This document shows positions 38,296 to 47,926 of a DNA stretch of 64,000 nucleotides, one piece after another; position 1 is the stretch's first letter; each line of letters begins with the position of its first letter. The position numbers were made by a program, and so were the translations under genes. The notes under the pieces were generated by a model that had not been told where the DNA came from, ran no database searches, and was given only the letters and a program-made list of their open reading frames with translations. The stretch comes from Stappia stellulata. GTDB lineage: Bacteria > Pseudomonadota > Alphaproteobacteria > Rhizobiales > Stappiaceae. The DNA lies in assembly GCF_020176715.1 (NCBI RefSeq), contig NZ_JAIVMF010000006.1, forward strand, positions 147,334 through 211,333, in the 5' to 3' direction.

Positions 38296-38805
38296 ATGAT
38301 GCAGGCACGAACGCTAATTCCGGCCCTTCTTGCGCTTGTTTTCACGAGCGCGGCAGCGCTGGCGCAGACGCCGGCTCTGATCGGCCAGCACAGCGCATGG
38401 GCGACCTATTCCTACGGCGGTGCCAAGGGCAAGGTCTGTTACGCGCTTTCGAAACCCACGAAGCTCGCGCCGAGCGATCGCAATCACGGAGATGTGTTCT
38501 TCTTCGTGTCGAACCGCCCGGGTGAGAATGTCGACAACGAGCCGAGTGTGATCGTCGGCTATTCCTTCAAGGAGCAGTCGTCTGTTTCCGTTGATATCGA
38601 CGGGCAGAAGTTCACGATGTTCACCAAGAAGGATGGCGCCTGGATGGCCAATCCGGCGGAAGAGCGCAAGCTCGTCGCCGCGATGAAGGCCGGACGGGAG
38701 ATGGTCGTGTCGGGCGTATCGGCGCGCGGCACGCAGACGACCTACACCTATTCGCTGTCCGGCGTGACGGCGGCGATCGGCTCCGCGGACACGGCCTGCC
38801 GGTAA
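38296..38805 (+). CDS. exported IalB-family (invasion associated locus B) protein
   Basis: This 169-aa periplasmic protein has a Sec signal (residues 1-23, ending 'AALAQ') and the IalB fold signatures 'GKVCYALSKP', 'DVFFFVSNRPGENV' and 'VIVGYSFKEQSSVSVDIDG', ending with a conserved 'TACR' Cys. IalB was named in Bartonella for a role in erythrocyte entry, but members are widespread in free-living alphaproteobacteria, where the role is unknown. RBS TAGGAG lies at 38290-38295. A 13-bp hairpin follows the gene (38874-38905). Confidence 0.85.
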   Translation: MMQARTLIPALLALVFTSAAALAQTPALIGQHSAWATYSYGGAKGKVCYALSKPTKLAPSDRNHGDVFFFVSNRPGENVDNEPSVIVGYSFKEQSSVSVDIDGQKFTMFTKKDGAWMANPAEERKLVAAMKAGREMVVSGVSARGTQTTYTYSLSGVTAAIGSADTACR

Positions 38806-38873
38806 GGCTGGCGGGTTTTGGCGGGCGATCGGACTCGCATTCGCATGCGATGACGTATATCTAGACGTCCTGT

Positions 38874-38905
38874 CGAAAGGCGGTGGTTCAGGCCACCGCC
38901 TTTCG
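38874..38905 (+). terminator. 13-bp hairpin after the IalB-like gene
   Basis: CGAAAGGCGGTGG (38874-38886) and CCACCGCCTTTCG (38893-38905) are perfect complements with a six-base loop. The T-triplet is inside the stem and no T-run follows. It lies 69 bp after the IalB-like stop and 132 bp before rlmN. Confidence 0.6.
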
Positions 38906-39037
38906 GCGTTGGCGGAGGCCTCTCGCGTTTCGGGGCATCCGCCGCGAGCCCCGGCATGTTAGGCTTTGGCCGCACGACGCCCAGAGGCCCTGCCGGAGCC
39001 GCACCCAGACAACGCACGAACCTTTGGAACCCGGATC

Positions 39038-40273
39038 ATGACCGTGATCGACATCGATGGACCCGACAAGCGGCGCGGCACCTCGCCCGCCCCGGCAACG
39101 GCGGCACAGCCTGCGGAAAAGCCGACGCTGATCGGTCTCGACCGTGACGAACTGGCGCAGGCCCTTGCCGGCATTGGCGTTCCCGAGCGCCAGCTGCGCA
39201 TGCGGGTCGCCCAGATGTGGCATTGGCTCTATGTGCGCGGCGTGTCGGATTTTGCCGATATGCTCAATGTTTCCAAGGATCTGCGCGCGCAACTCGCCGA
39301 CGCTTTCACCATCGCGCGGCCCGAGATCGTCTCGGAGCAGATTTCCAACGACGGCACGCGCAAGTGGCTGTTCCGCTTCCCGCCGCGCGGGGCCGGCCGT
39401 CCGGTGGAGATCGAAACGGTCTATATTCCGGAAGAGGGGCGCGGAACGCTTTGCGTGTCCTCGCAGGTGGGCTGCACGTTGACCTGCAGCTTCTGTCATA
39501 CCGGCACCCAGCGGCTGGTGCGCAATCTGACGGCGGAGGAAATCCTCTCGCAGATCCTGATCGCCCGCGACCGTCTCGGCGATTTTCCGCGCGGCTCGAC
39601 GCCGGCCGATGCGGCGGTGCCGAGCGAGGGCCGGCTTGTCACCAACATCGTGATGATGGGCATGGGCGAGCCGCTCTACAATTTCGACAACGTCAAGAAG
39701 GCGCTGCTGATCGCGTCCGATGGCGACGGATTGTCGCTCTCCAAGCGGCGCATCACCCTGTCGACCTCAGGCATCGTTCCCGAAATCGCCCGCACCGGCG
39801 CCGAAATCGGCTGCATGCTGGCGATCTCGCTGCATGCGGTGCGCGACGACTTGCGCGACGAACTGGTGCCGATCAACAAGAAATGGAACATCGCGGCGCT
39901 GCTCGACGCCTGCCGCGCCTATCCGGGGCTGAACAACGCCCGGCGGATCACCTTCGAATATGTGATGCTCAAGGGCGTCAACGACAGTCTGGCCGATGCC
40001 CGCAAGCTGGTGCAGCTCCTGAAGGGCATTCCGGCCAAGATCAACCTGATCCCGTTCAACCCGTGGCCGGGGTCGGGGCACGAATGTTCCGACTGGGAGC
40101 AGATCGAGGCTTTCGCGGATGTGGTGAACAAGGCCGGCTATGCCTCGCCGATCCGCACCCCGCGCGGGCGGGACATCTTCGCCGCCTGCGGCCAGCTCAA
40201 GTCGGAATCGGAGCGCATGCGCGCCCGCGACCGGGCAGCGCTTGAGGCAGCACCCGCCGGGCAAAGCGCCTGA
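39038..40273 (+). CDS. rlmN: dual-specificity RNA methyltransferase RlmN
   Basis: RlmN is a radical-SAM enzyme that methylates C2 of A2503 in 23S rRNA and A37 in some tRNAs. The 411-aa protein has the cluster motif '[20 protein letters not shown]' (Cys146, Cys150, Cys153) and '[15 protein letters not shown]'. The C-terminal methyl-carrying Cys is in 'DIFAACGQL' and a further conserved Cys in 'SGHECSDWE'. The ATG at 39038 fits the family. The weakly conserved first 45 residues are Ala/Pro-rich. A small membrane protein gene follows 5 bp later. Confidence 0.96.
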   Translation: MTVIDIDGPDKRRGTSPAPATAAQPAEKPTLIGLDRDELAQALAGIGVPERQLRMRVAQMWHWLYVRGVSDFADMLNVSKDLRAQLADAFTIARPEIVSEQISNDGTRKWLFRFPPRGAGRPVEIETVYIPEEGRGTLCVSSQVGCTLTCSFCHTGTQRLVRNLTAEEILSQILIARDRLGDFPRGSTPADAAVPSEGRLVTNIVMMGMGEPLYNFDNVKKALLIASDGDGLSLSKRRITLSTSGIVPEIARTGAEIGCMLAISLHAVRDDLRDELVPINKKWNIAALLDACRAYPGLNNARRITFEYVMLKGVNDSLADARKLVQLLKGIPAKINLIPFNPWPGSGHECSDWEQIEAFADVVNKAGYASPIRTPRGRDIFAACGQLKSESERMRARDRAALEAAPAGQSA

Positions 40274-40278
40274 GTGAC

Positions 40279-40764
40279 ATGATCGATGCCGCCGCAGTCC
40301 TCGCCCAGACGATCCGTGTGGTGATCGCGCTGGTGCTTGCCTTCGTCGCGGCGGGCGTCTTTCTGGCCTTCGGCCTGTTTCAGGCCTGGACGGGGGACGC
40401 GCATCCGGCGGAGATCGGGGCCGCTGTCGGCGCCGGGCTCGTCGGGGCGAGCGTGATCGGCGGGTTGTCCTTCGTGCCGGCGCTGATTGCCGTCCTTTTT
40501 TCCGAAATGCTGCGGCTGCGCGGCATCGTGTTTCACCTTGCCGCCGGCGGACTGATCGCGCTCGCGCTTTGGGTCATGCAGGACGCCGGGGGACAGGCGG
40601 CGGGCGTCCAGAGCGCGCCCTCAGGCCTGCCGCGCGGCAGCCTCGTGGTGCTGGCGGCTGGCTTCGTCGGCGGCTTCGTCTACTGGCTCCTGGCGGGCCG
40701 TCAGGCCGGGTGTTGGCGCATGAAGACGCCATCGTCCCGCGACACCAGCGATCCTTCCGAATAG
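40279..40764 (+). CDS. hypothetical membrane protein
   Basis: I do not recognise this 161-aa protein. It has four predicted hydrophobic segments (about residues 10-32, 45-72, 83-100, 120-142) and a short polar C-terminal tail. The charge pattern suggests an inner-membrane protein with cytosolic ends. It starts 5 bp after rlmN and is probably co-transcribed; such small membrane proteins often follow rlmN in Rhizobiales. No catalytic motif is visible. Confidence 0.65.
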   Translation: MIDAAAVLAQTIRVVIALVLAFVAAGVFLAFGLFQAWTGDAHPAEIGAAVGAGLVGASVIGGLSFVPALIAVLFSEMLRLRGIVFHLAAGGLIALALWVMQDAGGQAAGVQSAPSGLPRGSLVVLAAGFVGGFVYWLLAGRQAGCWRMKTPSSRDTSDPSE

Positions 40765-40788
40765 CTTTGCTGCGGATGCAGGGCGCCG

Positions 40789-41172
40789 TCAGGAGCGTTT
40801 GCGGCTCTTTGGCGTCAGCGCCTCGCGCGCAGCGTCCAGATGTTCGTCGCGCACATGGGCACGCACCAGCGCCAGAACGCCCATCAGCACGCTGGCGTCA
40901 TCGGTAAAGCCGACGCCGAGCAATACGTCCGGGATCACGTCCAGAGGCATCACGAAATAGGCAAGCGCGGCCAGAATGGCGCCGCGCACCCGCGACGGCG
41001 TCGCCGGATCGAGCGCGCAGTAATAGGCGGCGATCACGTCTTCCATGAAGGGTATCTGGCCGGCGGCCTTGCGCGCGACATCGAAGATGCGCGCACGCAC
41101 CTTGCGTTCGCGCTCCTCCTCGGGGCCGAGATATTCCGGATCGATACCGAGGTTGTCGTAGCTGGCCGCCAT
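40789..41172 (-). CDS. YkvA-family (DUF1232) membrane protein
   Basis: This 127-aa protein carries the DUF1232 core '[30 protein letters not shown]', split here as '[16 protein letters not shown]' and '[17 protein letters not shown]', which forms a short membrane-embedded hairpin with conserved Pro and Asp residues. The function of the family is unknown. It is convergent with the membrane protein before it and lies downstream of purH on the same strand, separated by about 118 bp. Confidence 0.85.
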   Translation of the reverse strand: MAASYDNLGIDPEYLGPEEERERKVRARIFDVARKAAGQIPFMEDVIAAYYCALDPATPSRVRGAILAALAYFVMPLDVIPDVLLGVGFTDDASVLMGVLALVRAHVRDEHLDAAREALTPKSRKRS

Positions 41173-41290
41173 CTGTCATCCCTTTCGCGTCGAATGTCGC
41201 GGACAGGGGATATGTGGGGTGCGCGGCGGGCAAAATCAAAGCGCGCCGCGCGGCCCCCGTTTCCTCGGGTCCCGGCGATGGCCGGCCCGG

Positions 41291-42907
41291 TCAGTGGCGG
41301 AAGTGCCGCATGCCGGTGAAGACCATGGCAAGCCCGGCTTCGTCGGCCGCGTCGATCACGTCCTGGTCGCGCATGGATCCGCCCGGCTGGATCACGGCGG
41401 TCGCGCCCGCCTGGGCTGCGGCGAGCAGACCGTCGGCGAAGGGGAAGAAGGCGTCGGAGGCAACCGCCGAGCCTTGCGTGCGCGGCGCGTCCCAGCCGGC
41501 CGTCTTGGCCGCATCCTGCGCTTTCTGGGCGGCGATGCGCGCGCTGTCGATGCGGCTCATCTGGCCGGCGCCGATGCCCGCCGTTGCTCCGTCCTTCACA
41601 TAGACGATGGCGTTGGACTTCACGTGTTTCGCCACGCGGAAGGCGAACTTGAGGTCCGCGAGCTCCTGTTCGCTCGGCTGGCGCTTGGTGACCACCTTGA
41701 GGTCGAGATCATCGACGACGCCGGTGTCGCGGTCCTGGACCAGCAGGCCGCCGGCCACCGACTTGACGATGCGGCCGCCGGCGCGCGGGTCGGCAAGGCC
41801 GCCGGTCAGGAGCAGGCGCAGGTTCTTCTTCGCCGCGACGATCCGGATAGCCTCGTCGCTGGCGTCGGGGGCGATGATCACCTCGGTGAAGATCTTGACG
41901 ATCTCGGTCGCGGCGTCGGCGTCGAGCGGGCGGTTCAGCGCGACGATGCCGCCGAAGGCGGATACGGGATCGCAGGCCAGCGCCTTTTCATAAGCGTCCT
42001 TGAGACTGTCGCCGACGGCGACGCCGCAGGGGTTGGCGTGCTTGATGATCGCGACGGCGGCGGAGACGGCCGGATCGAATTCGCTGACCAGCTCGAAGGC
42101 GGCATCCGTGTCGTTGATGTTGTTGTAGGACAGCGCCTTTCCCTGCACCTGCCGGGCGGTGGCGACGCCGTTGCGGCGTTCCGGCGTGGTGTAGAAGGCC
42201 GCCTGCTGGTGCGGGTTCTCGCCGTAGCGCATTACCGAGGAAAGCTGGCCGCCCATGGCGACGTGGGCCGGCGCCGGCTCGCCGATCGCGCCCGCGAACC
42301 AGTTGGAGACGGCCGCGTCATAGGCGGCGGTGCGGGCGAAGGCCTTCTGCGCCAGCCGCTTGCGCAGCTCCAGCGGCACCTGGCCCTCGTTGTGGTCCAT
42401 GGCGTCGATCACGCCGGCATAATCGGCCGGATCGCTGATCATGGTCACATAGGCGTGGTTCTTGGCTGCCGCGCGGGTCATCGCCGGTCCGCCGATGTCG
42501 ATGTTCTCGATGGCGGTCGCGAAATCCGCGCCCTTCGCCACCGTGTCCTCGAAGGGGTAGAGGTTCACGCAGACGAGGTCGAAGCCCTCGATGCCGTGCT
42601 CGCGCATGGCCGCGGCATGGTCGGCATCGTCGCGGATCGCGAGCAGGCCGCCGTGGACCTTGGGATGCAGCGTCTTCACCCGTCCGTCCATGATCTCGGG
42701 AAAGCCGGTGACCTCGGAAATGTCGCTGACGGCAAGGCCCGCGTCGGCAAGGGCCGCCCGTGTGCCGCCGGTGGAGACCAGCGAAACGCCGCGCGCGGCC
42801 AGGGCCTTGGCAAAGTCGATGAGGCCCGTCTTGTCGGAGACGGACAGAAGCGCGCGCTTGACGGGGACCAGCTCGGGAACGGGAGTGCGTTTCGACACCA
42901 CGGCCAT
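41291..42907 (-). CDS. purH: bifunctional AICAR transformylase / IMP cyclohydrolase
   Basis: PurH performs the last two steps of IMP synthesis. The N-terminal IMP cyclohydrolase domain (MGS-like, about residues 15-150) shows '[18 protein letters not shown]' and '[10 protein letters not shown]'. The C-terminal transformylase has '[16 protein letters not shown]' with the catalytic Lys-His and '[13 protein letters not shown]', and ends with '[20 protein letters not shown]'. Its 538-aa length is normal. The ATG at 42907 follows GAAGGA. The heparinase-like gene lies 158 bp upstream on the same strand, a pairing also seen in other Rhizobiales. Confidence 0.97.
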   Translation of the reverse strand: MAVVSKRTPVPELVPVKRALLSVSDKTGLIDFAKALAARGVSLVSTGGTRAALADAGLAVSDISEVTGFPEIMDGRVKTLHPKVHGGLLAIRDDADHAAAMREHGIEGFDLVCVNLYPFEDTVAKGADFATAIENIDIGGPAMTRAAAKNHAYVTMISDPADYAGVIDAMDHNEGQVPLELRKRLAQKAFARTAAYDAAVSNWFAGAIGEPAPAHVAMGGQLSSVMRYGENPHQQAAFYTTPERRNGVATARQVQGKALSYNNINDTDAAFELVSEFDPAVSAAVAIIKHANPCGVAVGDSLKDAYEKALACDPVSAFGGIVALNRPLDADAATEIVKIFTEVIIAPDASDEAIRIVAAKKNLRLLLTGGLADPRAGGRIVKSVAGGLLVQDRDTGVVDDLDLKVVTKRQPSEQELADLKFAFRVAKHVKSNAIVYVKDGATAGIGAGQMSRIDSARIAAQKAQDAAKTAGWDAPRTQGSAVASDAFFPFADGLLAAAQAGATAVIQPGGSMRDQDVIDAADEAGLAMVFTGMRHFRH

Positions 42908-43065
42908 GTGGATTTTCCTTCGGCGGTTGGGCATTGGGAGATGGCCCAAGCGCCTAGCATGAAGCGCCGATTTCGGAAAGGCGATGATGGGGGAAAGCCG
43001 CGAGAAAACGCGCAAGGCCCGGCGTTTTTCAGGCGTTTGGCGGCGCCGTCGGCCGGTTTTTGCGA

Positions 43066-44814
43066 CTAGAGGTCGAGTTCTTCCGCGCCTGCATCGCTGA
43101 CACGCCGGCGAACGGCCTGCGGGGCGGCCGTGCGGCGGAACTGCCAGGCGGCTTCGCGGCGGTGGGCGACGCGGCCGTAGACCACGATCTGCTCGCTGCG
43201 CCGGTGGCCGTAGGAATCCGACAGATAGATCGATTCCTCGATCACGGTTTCGCAGCCCGGCGCGACGAATTCCCAGGCCTCGCCATCGGGCGCGACGATC
43301 AGCACGGCGGTTCCCGCCCGAACGGTGCTCGCCTTCAGCGCCGGATGCAGATGAAAGCGCAGGGCGAATTCGTCGCCGCGCACGGCCTTTCCGGTCGGCA
43401 TGAACCGGTCGATGCCGTCGAGCACGCTGCCGTCGGTCGCAAGCGTCAGCTCGCGCTCGTGCAGCAGGCGGTGGCTTTCCTGATAGCCGTTATGGCTGGC
43501 GATGACGCGCAGGCCGTCGGGGCCGTCGTCGCGGGTGACGGGCACCTGCGTCGGGCCGGCGACGATGGGCGCGCCGAGCCAGTCGCGGTAGCGCGGATCG
43601 GAGAGGAAGCGCGCGGAGGAGGTGTCGTCGATGGTCGCGGTCGAATGGGCGGCGGTGGAGCGCGAGACGGTGCGCCAGGTGCCGCGATCGGACGACGAGA
43701 CGCCGCAGTTGACGATCAGCCGGGTGCGCCGGGAGGACATCTCGAAGGACAGGCAACCGGCATGGGCGTTGAGGCTGAGGGCCGGCGGCGGCGGGCAGCC
43801 GGTCTCCATCAGCACCACCGTGTCGCCGGCGCTGAGCCGCTGATAGCCGGAATGCGGCGCATTGCTCGGCGGGGCGCCGCGGGCATCGTCATAGGCAAGG
43901 ATCGTGGCCACCAGATCCGCCGGGGTCGGCCCCATGCCGTTGAAATGGGCGAAGGCCCCGTCGCCATGGCGAAAGAAGCGGATCATCGGCATCATCCGGT
44001 CGATCGACTGCATCACCGCCTGGGGCGTCGGCAGGCCCTGCACCGTCAGCGCGTGGCGCACGGGCAGAAGATCGACGAGAATGTCTAGAAGCGCCGCCGG
44101 ATTGCGCGACACATGGCCGCCGTCGGCGAGGATCTGGCGGGTCAGCTCCTGGTCGAGACGGCGCAGGCTCTGGCGCACGTAGCGTCCCTGTCCGGACATC
44201 GATACGGTGGCGGCGGCAACGGCGATGGCCGCGGTCAGCCGCGGCACGCCGTCGGGCGTCTCGTTCATCGTGCGCCGGAGATAACGGACCTGGCGCGCCA
44301 GGGAGCGCAGGAAGCGGCGGTAGAACTCGCGGTCGCAATCCTCAAGGATCAGCGGCGACTGTGACAGCCAGGCCAGCACCCGGCGCGCCACGACGGGCTG
44401 TTCCCAGCCGGTGTCGTGCCAATAGCCGCAAAACCGCATCCAGTCGTCGACGAGCGCGCGTGCGTTCTGGCGCGCGACCACGGTGTCGGCGGCCTTGAGG
44501 TGGCGCAGCCAGCCGAAGCCGTGCAGCGCCCGCGCCCAGTCGCGCGACGGCGGCTCGACCTCGAAGGGCGAGCGTCCGTTTGCCTCGATCTGTTGACCGG
44601 CGAAAACGAAGCGGCCGGCATAGATGTCGGCCGCATTGGTGCCGTCCGCCGTGCGCAGGTCCTGCGGCGCGATCAGAAGTCGCGCCGGCGCGCCGGAAAA
44701 CGGTCGCCATCTGAACAGGGGTCCGCCGTGAACCCAGCGCAATATGGACTGCCAGGCCGTGTGCGCGAGAAGACGCCAGACCCGTGCCCGTTCGGCCACT
44801 GACAATAGCGTCAT
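43066..44814 (-). CDS. heparinase II/III family protein
   Basis: This 582-aa protein has the alpha-toroid plus beta-sandwich layout of heparinase II/III-like polysaccharide lyases. The N-terminal part has 'FHGFGW'-like '[10 protein letters not shown]' and '[14 protein letters not shown]'. The linker holds '[15 protein letters not shown]', the C-terminal sandwich begins at '[17 protein letters not shown]', and '[12 protein letters not shown]' follows. It has no clear signal peptide, so a cytosolic or membrane-associated role is likely, and the substrate is unknown. Its neighbourhood with purH and rsmB is conserved in Rhizobiales. GGAGGG lies upstream of 44814 at slightly long spacing; an upstream ATG at 44880 is less likely. 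Confidence 0.87.
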   Translation of the reverse strand: MTLLSVAERARVWRLLAHTAWQSILRWVHGGPLFRWRPFSGAPARLLIAPQDLRTADGTNAADIYAGRFVFAGQQIEANGRSPFEVEPPSRDWARALHGFGWLRHLKAADTVVARQNARALVDDWMRFCGYWHDTGWEQPVVARRVLAWLSQSPLILEDCDREFYRRFLRSLARQVRYLRRTMNETPDGVPRLTAAIAVAAATVSMSGQGRYVRQSLRRLDQELTRQILADGGHVSRNPAALLDILVDLLPVRHALTVQGLPTPQAVMQSIDRMMPMIRFFRHGDGAFAHFNGMGPTPADLVATILAYDDARGAPPSNAPHSGYQRLSAGDTVVLMETGCPPPPALSLNAHAGCLSFEMSSRRTRLIVNCGVSSSDRGTWRTVSRSTAAHSTATIDDTSSARFLSDPRYRDWLGAPIVAGPTQVPVTRDDGPDGLRVIASHNGYQESHRLLHERELTLATDGSVLDGIDRFMPTGKAVRGDEFALRFHLHPALKASTVRAGTAVLIVAPDGEAWEFVAPGCETVIEESIYLSDSYGHRRSEQIVVYGRVAHRREAAWQFRRTAAPQAVRRRVSDAGAEELDL

Positions 44815-45072
44815 CTCGATCGGTTTCCCTCCAGCCCGCCGGGCGTTGCACTCGTTTCCTTTCGCGACGCATGTTCGCATTTGAAACGAGTCTTACGGAT
44901 TAAGGTTAGCGATCCGTTACAACTTAATGCTCGATTCGACATGTATCTTTGGAAATCTGCCGGTTTATTCCGGTTTTTGGCTGGCCGCAGGGTCAGCCGC
45001 ACGAGCGGCCGGCCGCAAACGACGGCAAGACGGGACCGGGAAACATGCCGCGACCGGCCGGTGGCGGCGATG

Positions 45073-45624
45073 TTACAGGGCCTTGTACATGTAGGTGGTG
45101 GAATGCAGCCGCTTGCCGTCGGGATCGAGCGCGAAACCGGGCACGATGCCCGCTTCCGTGTAACCGAGGGAGGCATAAAGGCTCTGGGCGGCGTCGCCTG
45201 TTTTCGTGTCGAGGGTGATCAGCGTCTTGCCCCGGGCCCTGGCGTGTCCTTCCAGCGCCTGCATCAATGACCGGGCAATGCCCCGTCGCCGGTGGTGCGG
45301 GTGCACCGCCATTTTCGAGACCTCGCAGCGATGCGGCTGATTGGGCGGAAGCCGCGTTTCAAGCTGCACGGTGCCGACCGCTGTATCGCCGGAAACGGCC
45401 GCCAGCAGCACCCGGTTACCCCGGCGAACCTGCGGAAACACGTTTTCCGTCCAGAAAGCCCGCGCGGCCAGCGGGTCGAGCGGCTGCAGGAAGCTGATCG
45501 CCGCGCCGGCATCCACGCTGGCGACGAGGATGGCGGACAGGGCGTCGAGATGCGCCTCGAGCGCGTCGCCGGACAAGGGGATGATGGAAACCTCGGGCAC
45601 GGGGCGGGACGTGGTCTCGGGCAT
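45073..45624 (-). CDS. GNAT-family N-acetyltransferase
   Basis: This 183-aa acetyltransferase has motif A 'VSKMAVHPHHRRRGIARSLM', which binds acetyl-CoA (R/Q-x-x-G-x-G/A type as 'RRRGIA'), and motif B 'LYASLGYTEAGIVPGFALD'. The substrate is unknown. It begins 4 bp after the stop of the XRE-cupin gene upstream, so the two form one operon, and the regulator presumably controls it. Pairs of XRE-cupin regulators and acetyltransferases are common in Proteobacteria. Confidence 0.87.
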   Translation of the reverse strand: MPETTSRPVPEVSIIPLSGDALEAHLDALSAILVASVDAGAAISFLQPLDPLAARAFWTENVFPQVRRGNRVLLAAVSGDTAVGTVQLETRLPPNQPHRCEVSKMAVHPHHRRRGIARSLMQALEGHARARGKTLITLDTKTGDAAQSLYASLGYTEAGIVPGFALDPDGKRLHSTTYMYKAL

Positions 45625-45628
45625 GGGC

Positions 45629-46192
45629 TCAGTCCAGCAGCAGCAGATAGGCGGCGGGCTCGGCGCCGGTTTCGAAGCGCGAGGCGCCGAAAAGCCGATA
45701 GCGCAGGCAGTCGCCCTGCGACAACGCGTAAGCCTGGCCGTCGATCTCGACATCGAGCCTGCCCTCCAGCATGACCAGATGGTGCTCCTGACCGGAGACC
45801 GGCGGCGTTTCATAGTCGATGCGGGTGTTTGCCTTCAGGTCGCAGCGGATCACCTCGGCGTTCAGGCCGCGGCTTGGCGGCGAGACGACCCGGCGCGTGA
45901 AACCGGCGTCGGCATCGGCCCATGTCGTCTGATCCTTGTGGGCGACAAGCGGCTGAAATCCGCCGTCGAGGGGGGCGAGCAGCCGGGTCAGGGTCAGGCC
46001 GAAGGCCGAGCAGAGCTTCGCCAGCACCTGCGTGTTCGGGCTGACCTCCGCGTTTTCGATCCGCGACAGCGTCGCCCGACTGACCGAACTCCGGTCGGCC
46101 AGCTCCTGCAGCGTCCAGCCCTCGCGGGTTCGCAGGGTGTGGATCCGCTCGGCAAGTCTGGCATCCTGGTCGATCACCATGGAAATTCTCAT
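45629..46192 (-). CDS. XRE-family regulator with C-terminal cupin domain
   Basis: This 187-aa protein has an N-terminal Cro/C1-type HTH (about 13-67; 'WTLQELADRSSVSRATLSRI') and a small cupin sensor domain (about 110-185; 'SGQEHHLVMLEGRLDVEIDG', 'LSQGDCLRYR'). Proteins of this type repress their own operon and respond to a small ligand bound in the cupin. A 25-bp palindrome (46191-46215) at its 5' end is a candidate operator. ATGs at 46192 and 46180 are both possible starts. Confidence 0.88.
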   Translation of the reverse strand: MRISMVIDQDARLAERIHTLRTREGWTLQELADRSSVSRATLSRIENAEVSPNTQVLAKLCSAFGLTLTRLLAPLDGGFQPLVAHKDQTTWADADAGFTRRVVSPPSRGLNAEVIRCDLKANTRIDYETPPVSGQEHHLVMLEGRLDVEIDGQAYALSQGDCLRYRLFGASRFETGAEPAAYLLLLD

Positions 46193-46215
46193 TTGTGAGC
46201 GATGCTCTCATAAAT
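46191..46215. promoter_or_regulatory. candidate operator of the XRE-cupin / GNAT operon
   Basis: TTTGTGAG (46192-46199) and CTCATAAA (46207-46214) form an inverted repeat with a 7-base spacer, extended by A/T at the ends, so 8 of 9 arm positions pair. It touches the start codon of the regulator, an autorepression arrangement. Confidence 0.55.
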
Positions 46216-46323
46216 GGGATAATCGATGGCCGATCCTGCGTCAAGGGTCGCGACGAGCGTGCCCCCGGTCGAGACGGGTCGGCCGGTGATATCCGCAAGG
46301 AGCGGGCGATTTGTCGTCCTGGA

Positions 46324-47757
46324 TCAGCCGGTCGCGTCCGTGGAGGCGCGGCGCACCAGCCTTGCGGCAAAGAAGCCGTCGAGCCCGCCGGCAGCCGCCG
46401 GATCGCGCGGGAGCGACGAGGGCAGCGTGCGCAGGTCTCCGGCGTCGGTCACCGTTCCCGCCACGCCGGTTTCCGCCTCGCGGATCGGCTCGCGGCGGAA
46501 GTCCGGATTGGCGGCAAGAAACGCCTCGATCTGCTTCTCGCCTTCAGCCGGCTCGAGCGAGCAGGTGCAATAGACGAGGGTTCCGCCGGACGCGAGCCAG
46601 GTCGCCGCCCGTGCAAGCAGCGATGCCTGACGCTCGGCGAGCGTGTCGATATCCTCCTTGCGCCGGTTCCAGGCAACCTCCGGGTGGCGGCGGATCGTAC
46701 CGGTCGCGCTGCAGGGCGCATCGAGCAGGATCGCATCGAAGAGCTTCCCGGGATCGTATTCCAGCAGGTCGGCGGCCACCACCTCGGCCTGAAGTCCGAG
46801 CCTTTCGAGATTTTCCGACAGCCGCGCAAGGCGCTTCTTTGAGATGTCGAAGGCCGTGACCGACGCGCCGGCCTGGGCGAGTTGCGCTGTCTTGCCGCCG
46901 GGCGCGGCACACAGGTCGGCCACCCGCTTGGCCGAGACGTCTCCCAGCAGCTTTGCCGGCAGGCTGGCGGCGGCGTCCTGCACCCACCAGGCACCCTCGT
47001 CGTATCCGACAAGGGCTTCGATGCGCCCGCTGGTCTCCGCGAGGCGAACGGTGTCGCGCGCGACAATCTGCCCGCCGAGACGCTCGGCCCAGGCCTGCGG
47101 GTCGGCTTTTACGGTGAGGTCCAGATTGGGTTCATGCTGGTGCATGGCGGCGATCGCCAGCGCCGTTTCCTCGCCATAGGCCTTCTGCCAGCCGGCGAAG
47201 AGCCAGACCGGCGTGTTGCGCCAGACCTGCCCGGTCTTCTCCAGCAGTTCGGCGGAGTTGTCCGACATGCGCCGCAACACGGCGTTGACGAGACCCTTGT
47301 AGCGGCGGGTCACCGGATCGCGACCGGCGTCGGCAACGGCGATGTCGACGGCAGCCCGGTCGGGCACCTCCATGAACAGGATCTGTGCGCCCGCGACATG
47401 CAGGATGTTCATGACGGCGCCGGTCTTTTCCGGGATCGGACGCTCCAGCAGCATCTCGAGGGCAGCCGCGATCTGGCCGCGGCGGCGCAGCGCAAGGCCG
47501 AGGATGGCACGCACCAGCGCGCGGTCCTTGTCGCCGAGCGTGTGCAACTCGGGATGTCCGCGTGCGTCGTGAAGCTCCTCGTCGAGCGGCCGACGTCCGT
47601 AGATCACGCGGCCCAGCACCTCGGCCGCGATCTTGCGCGCCTTGAGGCCCGGGGTCTCGCGGCCAGTCGTCGACCGGTCCGCAGTCCCGCGCCCGGACTG
47701 GGGCGGACGGCGTTTCGCGTTCGGGGTCTTGCGGCCGGGCGGTCTGGAGGTCGGCAC
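46324..47757 (-). CDS. rsmB: 16S rRNA (cytosine-967-C5) methyltransferase RsmB
   Basis: This is a SAM-dependent m5C RNA methyltransferase of 477 aa. The N-terminal NusB-like domain (about 40-170) has 'RALVRAILGLALRRRGQI'. The Rossmann domain shows 'VADLCAAPGGKTAQLAQ' (SAM loop), the motif IV Cys in 'LLDAPCSATGTIRRHP' and the catalytic motif VI Cys in 'YCTCSLEPAEGE'. The first 35 residues are basic and low-complexity. It lies downstream of htpX on the same strand with 169 bp between; nothing notable was seen in that gap. Confidence 0.94.
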   Translation of the reverse strand: MPTSRPPGRKTPNAKRRPPQSGRGTADRSTTGRETPGLKARKIAAEVLGRVIYGRRPLDEELHDARGHPELHTLGDKDRALVRAILGLALRRRGQIAAALEMLLERPIPEKTGAVMNILHVAGAQILFMEVPDRAAVDIAVADAGRDPVTRRYKGLVNAVLRRMSDNSAELLEKTGQVWRNTPVWLFAGWQKAYGEETALAIAAMHQHEPNLDLTVKADPQAWAERLGGQIVARDTVRLAETSGRIEALVGYDEGAWWVQDAAASLPAKLLGDVSAKRVADLCAAPGGKTAQLAQAGASVTAFDISKKRLARLSENLERLGLQAEVVAADLLEYDPGKLFDAILLDAPCSATGTIRRHPEVAWNRRKEDIDTLAERQASLLARAATWLASGGTLVYCTCSLEPAEGEKQIEAFLAANPDFRREPIREAETGVAGTVTDAGDLRTLPSSLPRDPAAAGGLDGFFAARLVRRASTDATG

Positions 47758-47926
47758 GATGGGGCGCGTCTTTCGGTTTGACGGACCGCCCGGTCTCTCG
47801 CGGGTGTCGCGGAGCGGGCGGTCGCGGGGTCCTGGTCAAGCGAGACTGCGCATATGCACCGCCGGGCGCGGTCTTCACAAGGCCGAAATCGCCCGACGGC
47901 CTGCGAAAAGGCGCCCGATCCTTTCG

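Noticed and set aside
41616..41631. CACGTG-centred sequence inside purH as a sixth parS site
   Set aside because: It differs from the consensus at seven of sixteen positions and lacks the symmetrical GTTTCAC/GTGAAAC arms.
42908..43065. Riboswitch upstream of purH
   Set aside because: The gap is only 158 bp and shows no recognisable purine, ZTP or similar aptamer core.
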